From Strongylocentrotus purpuratus (Eukaryota > Echinodermata > Echinoidea > Camarodonta > Strongylocentrotidae): a stretch of DNA of 64,000 nucleotides. The first letter of the stretch is position 1; each line of letters opens with the position of its first letter. The notes beneath the pieces are model-generated. The model was not told the DNA's origin. It ran no database searches and worked only from the letters and a program-made list of their open reading frames with translations. The translations under genes and the position numbers were made by a program. This document shows positions 46,601 through 60,088 of the stretch, in pieces. Where the stretch lies: the NCBI RefSeq assembly GCF_000002235.5, contig NW_022145607.1, positions 952,001 through 1,016,000 of the forward strand. The letters are read 5' to 3'.

Positions 46601-49600
46601 CCTATCAAAGCACATTCCATCTTCAGGTATTGTTGGAGGCAAATTAAGTGAACATTGTTCAGATATTCGTCATCACCTGATTCACATCGGCCGCATTGCC
46701 TTCCAGGGACTTCTCGAGCGACGGTTAGTATTCACAGAAGAAGAGTTTCAGAGCTATCCAGTGTCCATCGATGTAGGTTGCAAAGTTGGTGTACTCACCA
46801 GAGAGAAGAAAATTCTTCCGAGGCGAGAGAGAAGAAATACTCCGACTTCATTAGTCCAATCAGTGCAGTTTCCCCATAAGCTCTTCCAGGAGTATCTATC
46901 AGGAATGTATCTTGCATCTCTTAACAAGTCAAACCGTAATGAGTATGACAGGTTGATAGCGAATATCATACCCCGCGCAGTGGAATACCGCTACCTACTG
47001 TACTTCACCTCGGCCCAGCAGAAGGAGGTCGGCTTGGATATCGTATCTCGTCTCATGTCGTCGAAAAGAGAGAGCCCATTGGGCCATATTGATGATGACT
47101 TCATCGTAGACGTAGCATATGAGAGCCAAGACCAAGCAGTGGCCAAAGCAGTGGCGGATCATCTATCGACTGCGTCCAGAAAGACACTGAGGATCACCAA
47201 GGAGATGCAGGCACACACAGTATCAGGGCATATTTTCATCATGAATCATCGCGAAGTGGTAAGGAAAGTAACATCGAATTGTAGCAACGTATGCATTTTA
47301 TCTTTGTTTGATCTCTTTGAGTGAAAGACTTTAATAGGATGACCTCGTTTGGTTTGAACACATGACTGTATACATACTGTGTATACGAACGATGCTTTGA
47401 ACCCCGACATGCGCTAATAAGGCAATGCATACTGTAAAAACTTCTCGTCACACCCAAATTCACCCAGAAGCTTGATAGAATACATTTTATTTAAATCAGG
47501 AGCATGTTTAAAGTAACTTTTATGGTTCTAGCATGGGTTCAATTCCGATCATCGCTTTTAATTTGAACACTGCAATGTACACGAACAAAATGAACTATTA
47601 TTAACAAGAATCAATGAGTATTAGGACTTTAGTCTGTTAATAGGAGTTGTAATTAATTGTTATTGCAGTACAACCCGTCTTGAATGTATTTGCAATGAAA
47701 CCTTGTTTAATAAAATAACGCTATTAATATCACCAATCCCAATAGGATTTCCAAGTGTATACTGTTCAAAACAATATGATAAAACGCTAACTTAAATTAT
47801 TATGAGATAACGTACTGAACCCATTTTTTAAATATTTTGTGAGATCACAATAATTTCTTTAAAATGCATAATGTTATTATTGTATTATTTGATGTTCATA
47901 CATGTAGATTATGAAAACAGAATAAGAACCAAACGGAAAATTGAAGAAGAAAACAAACTTATTACAAAATCAGTATCAATGCAGGTGATTAATCAGGATA
48001 ATATATTATTATGTTGATGGTTTATGTTTCCAGCCTCACAATATTATTTGTGTACATGTAATTGCAGGATGATCTGATTATTGAGAAGCCATGTGGACGC
48101 ACGGCTTCAGAGAACCTGGCTGAATTCATGTGCTCATCTAGATCACTGAGATCTGTGAAGGTCGATCTTACTCAAGTTACTGGTACTATGCATGACGTAT
48201 TCTACTCGGTGCTTGCGAATAAAGCAGTCAATTCCAAGGTCAGTATGAATCTTTATATACGTTGTCGTTTATTTGGTACATCATTCTTTAAAAAAAATGG
48301 ATGCCAAATTCAGTCAGGATTGAAATAATTTAGGAAAATACTGGGAAACAGAAATTTGCTTATAGAAAAACAAATTTAAATTTAAAACGTCTATGGCACG
48401 CATGTAGGGAACCAAATAGAAATATTCAACAACAATAACAAATATATTTCTCTTTTTCTTTCTTTTTCTCTCTCTCTTTCTCTTTCACTATTTCAACCCC
48501 GTTTAGCACCTATCCTTGACGTTTTCAATTACTTTTCCGATGGGGTGGAGACAATTTTTGCACCTACCCCATCACACTTTTTTGTTTTTGTTGTCAAAAT
48601 GTCTGTTTAGGGTGTTTCTAATTATTTTAATGACCCAATCTCAAATTATTTTAACTATGTTTTGAGGCATGTAATATAAAAGCATATCTTTCCACATGCT
48701 CTGCTATCACAAATAAATTATCACAAAGGTCATAACATGTGAATCATATAAAATTAACACCTAATGTATGATACATTCACGAACAGGCAGAATTGCGAAT
48801 AGCGTTTTCATATTAATGTTAGGAATTCATTAAAAATCCATACTTAAGAAATAATTGAGAATACATATTACTTTTTTTTTTTAAATACTTAACAAAACAA
48901 AAAAAACAATTCCCAATATATATCAGCAGTTGATGAGTAGTGGAGACAGAAAATTCTTCCCTGGGAAAGAATAGTTGTGTTTGGTTATAGAAATCAAGCC
49001 AATAGCTTTTACGTCCTCTGATAAAGTTCAAATAAGGCAAAATATTTGTTTTAACGCATACAATTATCATAATTCAAAATCAACAATTACATAATATTAA
49101 ACAATTATAAAAAGTTTCTACATAAAAAAAAAAATTTAGTCTGACCATTTTGTTATGATTCTATTCCTCTCTATGCTGGTAAACTTGAACATTCATAAAT
49201 ATGTAATTTCCATATGCATACCTTATGCAAATTTACGTATGCATCTTTAAGCTTTACAAAAACTAAAATTAATATTTTTACTTTTTATAAAGGAAAATAT
49301 TTCTCCAATATTGTATCCTTTCAAGAGTCCAGACATGTCTAAAGACAAGAATATAGAGTCTTCTGAAAAATGCATTGAATTACAAATTCTGCATAATTGA
49401 TTCACGCTATATAATTTGTTTTTCGAATGCATATCAGGGACAAATATATTGCTCATTACGGGACAGAGGAGAGGCATGAAATTGCCGAGATGACGGGTGT
49501 GGGGATCCATTGGAAGTTTACTCATTTCGATAGTCAAACTAAATTGGATGATTTTACTGTATAAACTAGTACGCCGTTGATAAAAAAACAATTAGGAAAA

Positions 49601-52600
49601 AAATTAAGCTTTTAGTGGAAGCAAAAAAATGTAATGTTATATATAATTCAGTATAGTAATGTCAGCAATTGTGTATCCAACATGATGTCGTGCTATTACA
49701 ACAGATTGAGACTCTTGACATTCACTCTGGTGATCTCAGTGAACGTCCCTCTGCATCACGTGATGTCGCTCAATTCATCTTTAAAATGACTCATCTGAAG
49801 GACCTGACACTCAAGGGTCAGTATCACGATGCCTTCTACTCAACATCGTCATCGATGGCATCATCTGCAAAGGTATTGAATTGATCATATTTTGTTTGGA
49901 CTCTTAGCAACACTCTTCATGTTTTTTTGACAGTGCGTCCCAGAAAAAATGAAACCGAGAACTATCGATGTTTTATCATAACTTAGTCACATTTATAATT
50001 AATAAATGACACATATTTGGAAAGCTTAGATTCTTCTCTTTCATTTAATGCAACTCAATTTGGTTTGAACATATGACTGTAAATATATAATGTGTATACG
50101 AACGATGCTTTGAACCCCAACATGCACTAATAAGGCAATGCATACTGTACAAACTTCTCGTCACCCAAATTCACCCAGAAGCTTGATAGAATACATTTTA
50201 TTAAATCAGGAGCATGTTTAAAGCAACTTCTATGGTTCTAGCATGGGTAAAACTCCGATCATCGCTTTTAATTTGAACACTGCAATGTACACGAACAAAA
50301 TGAACTATTATTAACAAGAATTAATAAGTATTGGGACTTTAGTCTATTAATAGGAGTTGTAATTAATTGTTATTGCAGTACAACCCGTCTTGAATGTATT
50401 TGCAATGAAACCTTGTTTAATACAATAACGCTATTAATATCACCAATCCCAATAGGATTTCCAAGTGTATACTGTTCAAAACAATATGATAAAACGCTAA
50501 CTTAAATTATTATGAGATAACGTACTGAACCCATTTTTTAAATATTTTGTGAGATCACAATAGTTCCTTTAAAATGCGTAATGTTGTTAAGATATTATTT
50601 GATATTCATATCGATATCTAGATTATGAAAACAAAATAGGAACCAAACGGAAAATGGAAGGGGAAAAAAAAGCTTATTAAAACATCAGTATCAATGAAGG
50701 TGATTAATCAGGATAATATACTATTATGTTGATGTTTACGTTTCTAGCCTCACTATATTATTTGTGTACATGTTCATTGCAGGATGACCTGATTATCAAG
50801 AAGCCATGTGGACGCACGGCTTCAGAGGACCTGGCTGAATTCATGTGCTCATCACGATCACTGAGATCTGTTACGATCGATCTTACTCAAGTTACTGGTA
50901 CTATGCATGATATTTTCTACTCGGTGCTTGCGAATAAAGCAGTCGATTCCAAGGTCAGTATAAATCTTTGTATCATCCACGTTGTCGTTTATTTGGTACG
51001 TCATTCTTTTAAAAAAATGGATGCCACATTCAGTCAGGATAATAGTTTTCCTGGTGTCATAAGATCGAAATGACTGAGGAGAAAACTGGGAAACAGAGAT
51101 TTGGTTTTACAAAAGTACTTTAATTTCAAACATCTTGAATTCATTTTTAGTACAAAAAAGAGAGAATATTACATTAAAAAAAATGAAAAGGTTAAATTCC
51201 AACGGCATTTGAAAGACAATACTAATTTAGAACTTCCCTCAAAACGAAAGGGCTTTAAAAAGGCTTTTACTGGAAAAATAACGACCAGTAGTTGTCGAAT
51301 CGACTAAAGTGATTGCAATCACCTAAGCAATAGTCAGATTTTCAGACCCTTTTACCGAATGGTCGTACGTTTTGTGCTGCACGAAGATTCAATCAGTCTT
51401 ATTATGGCCATTACAAGTGGGTTATTGATGTAGAGAAATGCCCATGTTCCTGTTACAGCTCATTTTAGGTATGTTATTACCAAAGAAGAAGAAAAAATGT
51501 CAGTCAGTCACTAAATAGTGTCTGACAGTAAAGGCTAGAAGGTAAACGGATATCCTTGTATAATTTGAATATTATGACACTGCTAATGTTTAAATATCAC
51601 AGATGGGACAAACATGACATATTCATAATTCCTGCAAAGTTCTACAGAATTTGATGTTGGCTGCAAAAGGGACTTAGTATCTTTAAACTATTTATGTTTG
51701 ATGTTACATTTAATGATTTAAACCAGTGGGTTGCCAAATCAATTATTTTCGTCATTTTTGATCACTCTAATCTTAACTCCCCAATTCTTCCCTAATTTAA
51801 AGGATAAGCCCGTTCCAAAAATAATTTGCTTTTCATATATGCAGAAAAACATAAGCAAAACAGAGCCAAAACAAATTGAGTAAAGTCGGATAACTAATAA
51901 TGAAATTGTGAATTTGTTAAAAACTACGGAACTTAGAAAACCACTACGCATATTGCCAATTTGGTTATCAGTTTATGACGTCATTGCCTCACTATTTAAC
52001 AATTGCTTATGTGTTTATCCCATTCGTGTCCCTTTTTATCCACCAAACCTTGATTTTCCCATTCCTTTGACCAGGTTATGTGATTTGATTTGGATCATAT
52101 TGCGTGCATGGCATTTCACAAAATCTTTCATGAACTTTGAAAAAATTGATACTATTTTCTGAATGAATTCATAATCATTGATTTTTATATAAATAGTTTA
52201 TCAAAATTTTAATTTTCATCAATTAACTGAAACAAATTACTCTATATTAGTGCATCCACACAAAAACATATTACTATCAATATTTCTGCTTTTATTGAAA
52301 GTAATTTATTTTTTTAGTGGACTTGCCCTAACTTTAGTGAATGGTAAAGGATCGAGGAAGAAAACAAGATATCAATGTTTATAATGATTTTTGTTTCTCC
52401 CCGATCGCAAAAATACGAGAGAGTCAGTGTGATTAATGAATCTTATTCCCCGGCAAAAAGATGCCCTTACACTTTTAGGAAATCCCGGACCACTATATTA
52501 AAGGGTGTGTAGCATGACGAGACTCCGTGTCTTTCCCGTAGCCTGACATTGGTACACACGGAGGGTTAATACGTCTATTTTGGATGCGTACGATACGCCG

Positions 52601-55600
52601 CCATGACACTCCCCGTCAAGCCGCCCCGCATCGATCCAGCGGCCCGTTGATTGGTTGAGCACCCGTGTGCTTCGACCAATAGGCCTTGTCCGTTATTGTT
52701 CTAATTATTTGACACCCGGTCCACCCGGTCCACCCGTATAATATAAAATACGCTTGCGTACAATTTATTTTATCACGTGACGAAGTGTAGCAGAGGCACA
52801 CGAAACGTCGTGATCTTTCAGATCCCTTGTTGACCATACATTGCGATTTGCGAAACAAACGAATGTCACTAGCGATATTATTTTTGATACTATATCCGCA
52901 ATGAATAATACATTTAGCATTATAAATAACATTGTTTGCAAAAAAAGGAGAAGATTATGCTTTTGGATTAGTGATGGCTAAATTGTATAACCATAGCTTG
53001 ACTCTTTGCATCTTTATATTCACTTTTATGTTGCAAAATTTTATTTTCATCGCTGATATTCATCAACTCATGTCATTTATTTTCTCCTTAAAGGTGACTA
53101 TTATGGCAACCGTTGCAATAGTCTGGGAATATTCGATAACGGATCTTGAGAACACTATTAAAGCCCTACCAGTACAATTACTGTTTTAAAACAGATAGCC
53201 ATTAGAATAATTTATAAAAAAGCTAAATCCAAAGCTAAACTTTTCTTATTTAAAACTCATATATTTCCAGTACCTATTGTCGTGATGTTATGTATTTTTT
53301 AACTAAGCATGTTTAAATCTGTACATGTTAAATATCTGTACATACCATTATTACAATACCCAACCAGACAATCCAATCATTTCCACCTTCCTCTCACTCG
53401 TATTCGTCTCGAAACACGGTCCAAAATATAGGAACTCACTTAACAACGAAAAGCTGGTGCAAAAGCAACTTGCTCTCTCTTTCTCTCTCCCTCTCTCTTT
53501 GCCACACACTCAAACACTTGCTTTATTTTCCTCTTTTCCCTTTCCTTTACCCTTGTAATGAATCTATTTCTTCTATGCTTGTACAGATGAACATTAATAA
53601 ATATGTAATTTCCAGATGCATACTTAATGCAAATTTATGTTTGCATCTTTAAGATTTATAAACTGAAATGAATATTTTTACTTTTTATAAAGGAACGTAT
53701 TTCTCCAATATTGTATCGTTTTCAAGAGTCCAGACATGTCTAGAGACTAGAATATAGAGTCTTCTGAAAAATGCATTGAATTACAAATTCTGCACAATTG
53801 ATTCACGCTATATAATTTGTTTTTCGAATGCATATCAGGGACAAATATATTGCTCATTACGGGACAGAGGAGAGGCATGAAATTGCCGAGATGACGGGTG
53901 CGGGGATCCATTGGAAGTTTACTCATTTCGATAGTCAAACTAAATTGGATGATTTTACTGTATAAACTAGTACGCCGTTGATAAAAAAAACAATTAGGAA
54001 AAAAATTACGCTTTTAGTGGAAGCAAAAAAATGTAATGTTATAATAATGTCAGCAATTGTGTATCCAACATGATGTCGTGCTATTACAACAGATTGAGAC
54101 TCTTGACATTCACTCTGATGATCTCAGTGAACGTCCCTCTGCATCACGTGATCTCGCTCAATTCATCTGTAAGATGACTCATCTGAAGAAGCTGACACTC
54201 AAGGGTCAGTATCACGATGCCTTCTACTCAACATCGTCATCGATGGCATCATCTGCAAAGGTATTGAATTGATCATATTTTGTTTGGACTCTTAGCAACA
54301 CACTTCATGTTTTTTTGACAGTGCGTCCCAGAAAAAATGAAACCGAGAACTATCGATGTTTTATCATAACTTAGTCACATTTATAATTAATAAATGACAC
54401 ATATTTAGAAAGCTTAGATTCTTCTCTTTCATTTAATGCAACTCATATGATGCATATATCATGCATGAGTGATAAAAATGAATATGAAGAGAGGAAACCA
54501 AAAAGTCATTTGGCGGACGGTATCTGAATTTCAAAGAAAAAATATTATTTCTAAAAGTCGAGTTTCTGTCCTTTCATATGACACCTCAATCATGAAAAAT
54601 GAGCAAGGAATGACAAAGTTCTGTTTGTTTAAATAGTGCTTGCAGTTCCATAATTTTATCAAACGAATTAGTTTTCATTGGCTCCCTGCCGTAGCAACAA
54701 GCAGAATTGACAAAAGACTTAACTCCGTTGCGTTGACAATCAGCCATGCATGAAGTCTTTCATCTACGGCCGTTTGTCAACGAAACAGAGTTAAGTCTTT
54801 TGTTAATTCTGTTTGTTGCTACAGCAGACAGTCAGTGAAAACAAATTCGTTTAATAAAATTATGGAAATGCATGCACTGCTTTAAACAAACAGAACTTTT
54901 TTTATTCCAAGCTCATTTTTCCGGACTAAGATGTCTTATGAAAGGGCAGAAACTCAACTTTCTAGAAATGTGATTTTCTCTTTGAAATTCAGATACCGTC
55001 CGCCAAATGACTTTTTGTTTTCCTCTCTTCAAATTCATTTTAATCACTCATGCGTGAAATATGGATTATACGAGTTGCACAAAATGAAAGAAGAGGATCT
55101 AAGCTTTACATATATATGTGTCATTTATCAATTATAATTGTGATTAAGTTACGATAAAACATCGATAATTCTCGGTTTCGTTTTTTCTGGGATGCACTGT
55201 ATAGTCAAACGCAAGTGTACAATTTTACTCTCTCCATTGGAACACCGTGAAGGAGAAGCAGGTAGCAAAAGTTGATCGTTTCAGGAAGTGGATCCTAAAA
55301 GTGAATTTCCGTCATAATACAAAAACATGTGAAGATTATGAGATTAAATGTGCATGATATAAACCATATTTCAAATTTCATATGTCAATTCGAAATGCTA
55401 CGGAATTACTAATGGAGAGACAGCTATTTCAATTGTGAATACTGATGAGACAAAATAGTTTAATTTACAGAACTTCACTAATGATGAACCGAATCAGTCC
55501 GTCCCTGTTTGTATTATTTATGTATCCTTTTGGTCATAGGCGCCGGAAGCGGGAGGGTCTGTTTTTTGTTATAGAGGTGAGAAGACATGAGCCCCTGAAC

Positions 55601-58600
55601 GCTGGCGTACTGATGGGGGGAGGGGGGGGGGGGGTATTTCTTATTCGATACCAGTGATTTAAAAATGTTGCTGAAATGACATGATTTCCCGGTTTTTGTA
55701 AGTCATACCTTTTTATGCGTTTGTTGAAAAATTAGAAATTCCCAAATTTACAGTCGGGCGAAAAATATGCTTATTTAGAAGCCATTATGTCATGATTTGC
55801 AAAACGGCTGGGATCGGGGGCTCGAGCCCCCGTCACTTTTTGACAAAGTATGTTACAGAGAAAAAGAAAGAAAGAGAGAGAGAAAAAATAAGTGACCTGC
55901 CAATGTCACAAATGAGGTATCAAAATATGCTCATCTGACCTTAATTAAATGCCGAAAACCCCAGAGTTCACGAGAGCTCCGCTCCCGGACCCCACCAAGG
56001 GCCCAAAGGTAGTCCCCTGGATGCTCATCTGACCGTAATAAAATACCTGAAACCCAAGAGCTTCCGGGGCTCAGCCCACTGGCAGGCACGTAGCCACGTG
56101 TATTGTGTTAAGAGTTTTTCATTGTGGCATCGATATCAATTAAAACAAATTGTTGTTTCTTAAAAAGATTATTATTTGGTTGCTATTAGTAATAATTCAA
56201 CATAATGTTGCTATCATAACAGATTGAGACTCTTGACATCCGCTCTGATGATCTCAATGACCGTCCTTCAGCATCACGTGATCTCGCTCAGTTCATCTGT
56301 AAGATGACTCATCTGAAGAAGCTGAAACTCTGCGGTCAGTATCACGATGACTTCTACTCAACATCGTCATCGATGGCATCATCTGCAAAGGTATTGATTT
56401 GATCATATTTTGTTAGACTCTTAGCAAATCACTACATGTTTTTGTTATACTGGAGGTGCATTCTTTCCTATACCGTGTGAGGCAAAAAAAAGTTTACACT
56501 TAGAAAATTGCTAATTATTTAAAAAATCATCTATGACCAGTAAATTATTATACATTTCATGAAAGAGTGTTTCATCCCAATTCATTTGGTATCATTCTTG
56601 TGTGGTATGTGTCCACGCTTGGATGAATAGGAGGCATTGTTTGGACTCTTAGCAAATCACTACATAATTTTGTTATACTGAGATGTACTCTTTCCTACAT
56701 AGTGAAACGCAAGTATACAATTTTACTCTCCCTATTGGTACACCATTAAGAGGAAGCAGGTAAGAAAAGATGATCCTTTCATGAAGAGGATGCGAAAAGT
56801 GAATTGCTGTCATTATACAAAAACAGAATGAAGATTATATGATTGATAGTGAATAATATTGACCATATTTTTCATTTCATATGACAATTCGAAGTGCTAC
56901 GGAAATACTGATGGAAAGACAGTTATATCAATTGTGAATACTGATGAGACTAAATAGTTAAATTTAAAAACCTACAAAAATGAAAAGTCAAATCTCTTTG
57001 TCCCCTTTGTATTATATCTGAAACCCTTTGGAAAATGCAAAATGTTTCATGTACATTATATTTTACACTTTTCTGTTATGCACAATTATTTTTTCAATAT
57101 TTTGTTCTAAATCAAATTGCAGAAAAACGTATTGCTTTTATAAAATAATGACGATGGCAACTGAAGCATGATGTAATGTTTAAAATTATTTTTAAGAAGT
57201 GTAATGTCAGCAATTGTTTATCCAATACAATGTAACTATTATTACAGATTACGACTTGACATCCAATATGTGGATCGTCCAACCCCCCCCCCCCCTCCTC
57301 CTCCGCCACCCCTCATTCATTCCGACGTTTAAATGTAATAGGATCAGTAAAATTACCGGATCATAATAATTATGACCGCGGGATGAAAAATCCCCTCTTC
57401 TCTTACAATCATTGATCCATCACTATGATGTATTCGATAACATAATCAGGTTGTTCTGATTTCCCCCCGATTAAAAGCCCGCATTTTCCATGTAGAGTAG
57501 TGTAGTTGAGCACTGGTTTGTGACCGTTATGCCTTCTTGTATTATTAAACCCCTCGTCGACGAAGTCGGAGGCGATATACAGTACATGTAGTAAAGCTGC
57601 CGCACGTCCTTCCTTCTGTCCTTCGTAAAAAATCTGGTTTCCGTTTGATAACTTTAATAATAATTAACGGATTTTAATGAAATTTGATATGAAGGCAAGT
57701 GGTTTTAAAATACAGCCTATGTTTAAAGATGAAGATGAGTTCTGGTCATGCAATTGCAATGTGAAAGAAACGGTGTGGAATCGACCAGAAAAGGTTGATC
57801 ATCTAGCATATAAGAATTTGTGTGTATTGCAAGGTTCTGGAATCATCAAAATGATAAGAAATTTGGCCAAGTCTTTGTAAAGTTACAAACACTGTACACA
57901 GAAAGATGTATATGTGACTACACGAACACGTGGCGTAAAAATCCTACCCCCGAGTTTTACGATGTTACATGACATATTTAGAATATGAAGGCATTTGAAG
58001 AGCCATGCTTTTCAGGGAACATGTCTTATCTGATGTTCTTCCACACTTGCATGATAAGAATGATAACGCTCACAAATTATTTTTCACCTCTTCCCAGAAC
58101 TCAACCTTCACTTTAATTTCGGAGTATGTAGGTCAAAAGACAAATGTTATAGCTCATTAAATATGCGAAAATGCCTTCTTAGATATACGCGAAAATGTTT
58201 TTTTAATCCAATAACGTAAGTAATGGTGTTGAGCTCATACATCAAAGCTCAAAGTTCACATCCCATTGAATATGCAAACATTGCTCAATTAAGGTGAATT
58301 GTACCCGGCGAGGGGATGCTACGCTTTGCGTTGATTTCTTCTCTTTTGTTTTGTATGACTTTAGATCATGAGCCAAGACCTTCATTCATATTTACCCACT
58401 ACTCCCTCAGCCAACAGATCAATGTGATCTAGAAAATATTATCATTTTCTTTATCAGTAATGCCCACAGTCCCGATTGGATCAATCAAAAGCATTGTTGT
58501 CACCTCTGTCGTTTAATACCTATCATTTATATGAATAAACACCATTATATCGGTCTCAAAACAATCGAGGAACTACCGAAATAAGTACTTATTTCAGGTG

Positions 58601-60050
58601 TCGAGACTTGTACATCATAAACATAATAAATGTGATTGTAATGAGAGTTTTTCATTGTGGCAACGATATTAATATAATTTAAAACGAATTGTTGATTCTA
58701 GAATATAGTATTATATGGTTGTTATTAGTATTCATTCAACATAATGTTGCTATCATAACAGATTGAGACTCTTAATATCGACTCTGATGATCTCGGTGAA
58801 CGTCCTTCGGCATCACGTGATCTCGCTCAGTTCATCTGTAAGATGTCTCATCTGAAGAAGCTGACAATCCACAATCATTATCACGATAACTTCTACTCAA
58901 CATCGTCATCGATGGCATCATCTGCAAAGGTATAGATGTGATCATATATTTTAGGACTCTTATTTGAAAAAAAAAAAAAAAAAAAAAAAAAAATAATAAA
59001 ATAAAATATGGGCCACCACCCTTAAGAAATCCTGGAGCCGCGCATGAGGATGGCAACTGTCTCATGATGTAAAGTATAACAATATTTGTATGTATTTTAA
59101 TGTCAGCAATTGTTTATCGAATACAATGTTACTTTTATAACAGATTAAGACTTGACATCCAGTATGTGGATCACTCCCCCTCCCCCTCCCAGACCAGTCA
59201 CCACCACCCTCGCTCATTCCGACGTGAAAATGTAGAAGGGTCAGTAAAATTACCCGATCATATGCCCGGGGAAAAATGCCCTCTTCTCTGACATTCATGG
59301 ATTCACTATTATAATGTCGTCAATAACATAATCAGGGACTTCAGACTATCCCCCCATTGAAAGCACACACTTTCCTTCAAGAGTAGTCTGTTTGGTGACT
59401 GCGTTGCGACCACCGTTCTGCCTTCTTCTTTTTCTCTTTTGTTCTGTAAGACTTTAGATCATGAGCCAAGTCCTTCATTCATATTTCCCCACTACTCCCT
59501 CAGTCAACAGGTCAATATGAGCTAGAAATATTATTATTGTTTTAAAATCCGTACTGCCAAGAGTTCCGATTGGATCAATCAAAAACATATTCATCACCTC
59601 TTTCGTTGCCGATCATTTGTGAATAAACACCATTGAATCGGTCTCAAAAGAATCGGGAAACTACCGAAATTAGTACTTTATTTCAGGTGTCAAGACTTGT
59701 ACATCATAAACCTAATAAATGTGATTGTAATGAGAGTCTTTCATTGTGGCAACGATATTAATATAATTTAAAACGAATTTTTAATTCTTGAATATAGTTG
59801 TATTTGGTTGTTATTATTCATTCAACACAATGTTGCTATCATAACAGATTGAGACTCTTACCATCAAATCTGCTAAACTCAATGAACGTCCCTCGGCATC
59901 ACGTGATCAAGCTCAGTTCATCTGTAAGATGACTCATCTGAAGGACCTGACACTCCACGGTCAGTGTCACGATGACTTCTACTCAACATCATTGTCGATG
60001 GCATCATCTGCAAAGGTATAGATGTGATCATATATTTTAGGACTCTTATT

Positions 60051-60088
<38 letters not shown>

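Larger units (their letters stand above)
50954..54092 (+). other. Intron 7 with assorted insertions
   Basis: The largest intron of the array. From left to right: a block at about 51185-51350 shared with the intron at 6421-6590, A+T-rich filler, a GC-richer promoter-like block (52500-52860), a LINE relic (53095-53560), and from about 53570 the duplicate of 49180-49704 that precedes exon 6. No exon was found between exons 7 and 8. Confidence 0.6.

Noticed and set aside
49247-49591. 114-codon minus-strand open frame, partly repeated at 53747-53938
   Set aside because: Shared only because the intron was duplicated; shortened in the second copy; no recognisable domain.
57677-57880. 67-codon open frame present three times (57677, 60627, 63159)
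   Set aside because: The copies are recent intron duplicates, and nearly every difference between them changes the amino acid, which is not the pattern of a conserved gene.
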